A stretch of 40,017 nt of DNA from a virus, in IMG/VR virus record IMGVR_UViG_3300022198_003988, positions 1 through 40,017 of that record; one strand, 5' to 3'. The position numbers and the translations under genes are program-made. Shown piece by piece: positions 39,079-40,017 of the stretch. How positions within the stretch are numbered: the stretch's first letter is position 1; every line of letters begins with the position of its first letter. The notes beneath the pieces are model-generated. The model did no database searches. It was not told the DNA's origin and was given only the letters and a program-made list of their open reading frames with translations.

Positions 39079-40017
39079 TGAGCTGCCTCTGGCGTTTGTT
39101 GGCTTAATTGCTGTTGCGCCATGCCAATAATGTTCTGCTGAATTTGAGCCGATTGCTCCTCTGTTGGTACAAGCCCCGCCGGTAAACTCAAATGCCCGGC
39201 AATTTTACGTGCGTATTCTGCTGTATTTAACACTGTCTCTAGCATTTCGGGGCCTTTAATCTCCATCATGTGCCGCGAATAGCGCATTAAATTAAGTATT
39301 TCTTCCTCCTCTTGCAACGTAGCCAGCGGTGACAGACTCTGAACGTCAATCTCGAGCCCACTTACCCGGAACGCACCAAGCTCTACCATGGGGTTGCCGT
39401 CGGGATCGATCACTTTCTCTAATGTTTTTAACGACACGTCAACCGTTTTTGCCACAAGCTCTTTAAACAGCCGCCCAAACGAGGAGCCCGATCGATTAGC
39501 GTATTCTTGCTGCCGAATCGTTTGCTCGGTAGCCGTCTTCACTGGCGCATCGATTGGGCCTAGCGGGTCGGTAAATAACATTTCATTAATGTTTTTCCGC
39601 AAGTCCTCAACGATAATCCGTTGTAAATTAGAATACGGCGGTGGATTTAAGTATTGAATTTTTGGCCCAGCCATATCCCAGTACACAGGTATCGCAATAC
39701 CCGGTTCAAGTTTCATGTTCTCCAAACTCATAACGCCATCGTCCCCAACCAACAACGGCGGCTGCCCAGTCATTGCTGCTGCTTTTAAGTCAAATTCTAT
39801 CGACTTGTTAAGCGTTTTAATATCGGGCAACGCATACATAAGCGGCCCGCGGCCGTACCACTCGCCCGAAATTACAGACCACCGAAACACCACCCACGGT
39901 AAAAAGTCCTCTTCGCGCTCTACAAGTAAATGCTTGCCTTTGGTTGCCAAAATACAATACTTAAACCCCATAACCTTTTCAGTTTTTTGCACTCCGCCGA
40001 TCATATAGGTTGCTGTG
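39075..40017 (-). CDS. Portal protein, C-terminal part
   Basis: Continuation of the gene that starts at 791; the frame is open to the window edge. Once the 132-base overlap is removed, the parts join to 533 residues. This part holds VVFRWSVISGEWYGRGPLMY, ALPDIKTLN, LFTDPLGPIDAPVKTATEQT and a helical end (LVPTEEQSAQIQQNIIGMAQ), matching the T7-type connector family's wing, stem and crown parts. The GRGP and LNKSIE segments are typical. Its stop overlaps the next start. Confidence 0.93.
   Translation of the reverse strand, partial: TATYMIGGVQKTEKVMGFKYCILATKGKHLLVEREEDFLPWVVFRWSVISGEWYGRGPLMYALPDIKTLNKSIEFDLKAAAMTGQPPLLVGDDGVMSLENMKLEPGIAIPVYWDMAGPKIQYLNPPPYSNLQRIIVEDLRKNINEMLFTDPLGPIDAPVKTATEQTIRQQEYANRSGSSFGRLFKELVAKTVDVSLKTLEKVIDPDGNPMVELGAFRVSGLEIDVQSLSPLATLQEEEEILNLMRYSRHMMEIKGPEMLETVLNTAEYARKIAGHLSLPAGLVPTEEQSAQIQQNIIGMAQQQLSQQTPEAAQ
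39886..40017. repeat. Terminal redundancy, right copy
   Basis: Matches bases 1..132 (one mismatch, C at 39891 against T at 6; third codon position of a Val codon in the portal gene). Confidence 0.93.

Overview
The window is a complete, circularised genome of a lytic-type T7-like podovirus. The first 132 bases recur at the end (39886..40017) with one synonymous mismatch inside the portal gene, so the true circle is about 39,885 bp and the window edge cuts the portal gene in two. The virion genes (portal, scaffold, capsid, two tail tubular proteins, three internal virion proteins, a fibre with a T7-type anchor) are T7-like in content and order. No phage RNA polymerase, integrase, repressor or tRNA gene is visible. 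Promoter-like sites fit bacterial sigma70 and ribosome sites are AGGAG-type, so the host is a bacterium read by its own polymerase. The host cannot be named from the sequence.

The layout is one divergent control region and two arms. The control region (about 4376..5740) holds a leftward promoter, rightward promoters, a small orphan gene, a 17-bp perfect AT-rich inverted repeat and an ordered array of TGTAATAC boxes. It looks like an origin/operator region. The rightward early arm (5740..22894) starts with many small accessory genes, then a replication block: prim-pol/VirE-type primase-helicase, SNF2 helicase, DUF2800 nuclease, DUF2815 ssDNA-binding protein, family A DNA polymerase and a RuvC-like resolvase. 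The leftward late arm runs from 4556 through terminase, across the window edge at the portal, then scaffold, capsid, tail, internal virion proteins, fibres and a lysis-type cluster, ending at 22882. The two arms collide with overlapping stop codons at 22882..22894.

The most unusual content is in the early arm. Six genes encode proteins built of 25-residue DUF4116-type repeats (about 26 units, 75 bp each). One is fused to a DUF3310-like domain, and two adjacent copies share nearly identical DNA. Around them are a pentapeptide-repeat protein, a ribbon-helix-helix protein, a protein with three KNxRVS(F/L)xD repeats, a possible sliding-clamp-like protein, and a run of genes that share an almost identical start-site sequence, suggesting cassette duplication. 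A 15-bp stem with two G-U wobbles plus a second stem before the resolvase gene is a candidate structured RNA.

Family names come from reading the proteins by eye; no database search was possible.
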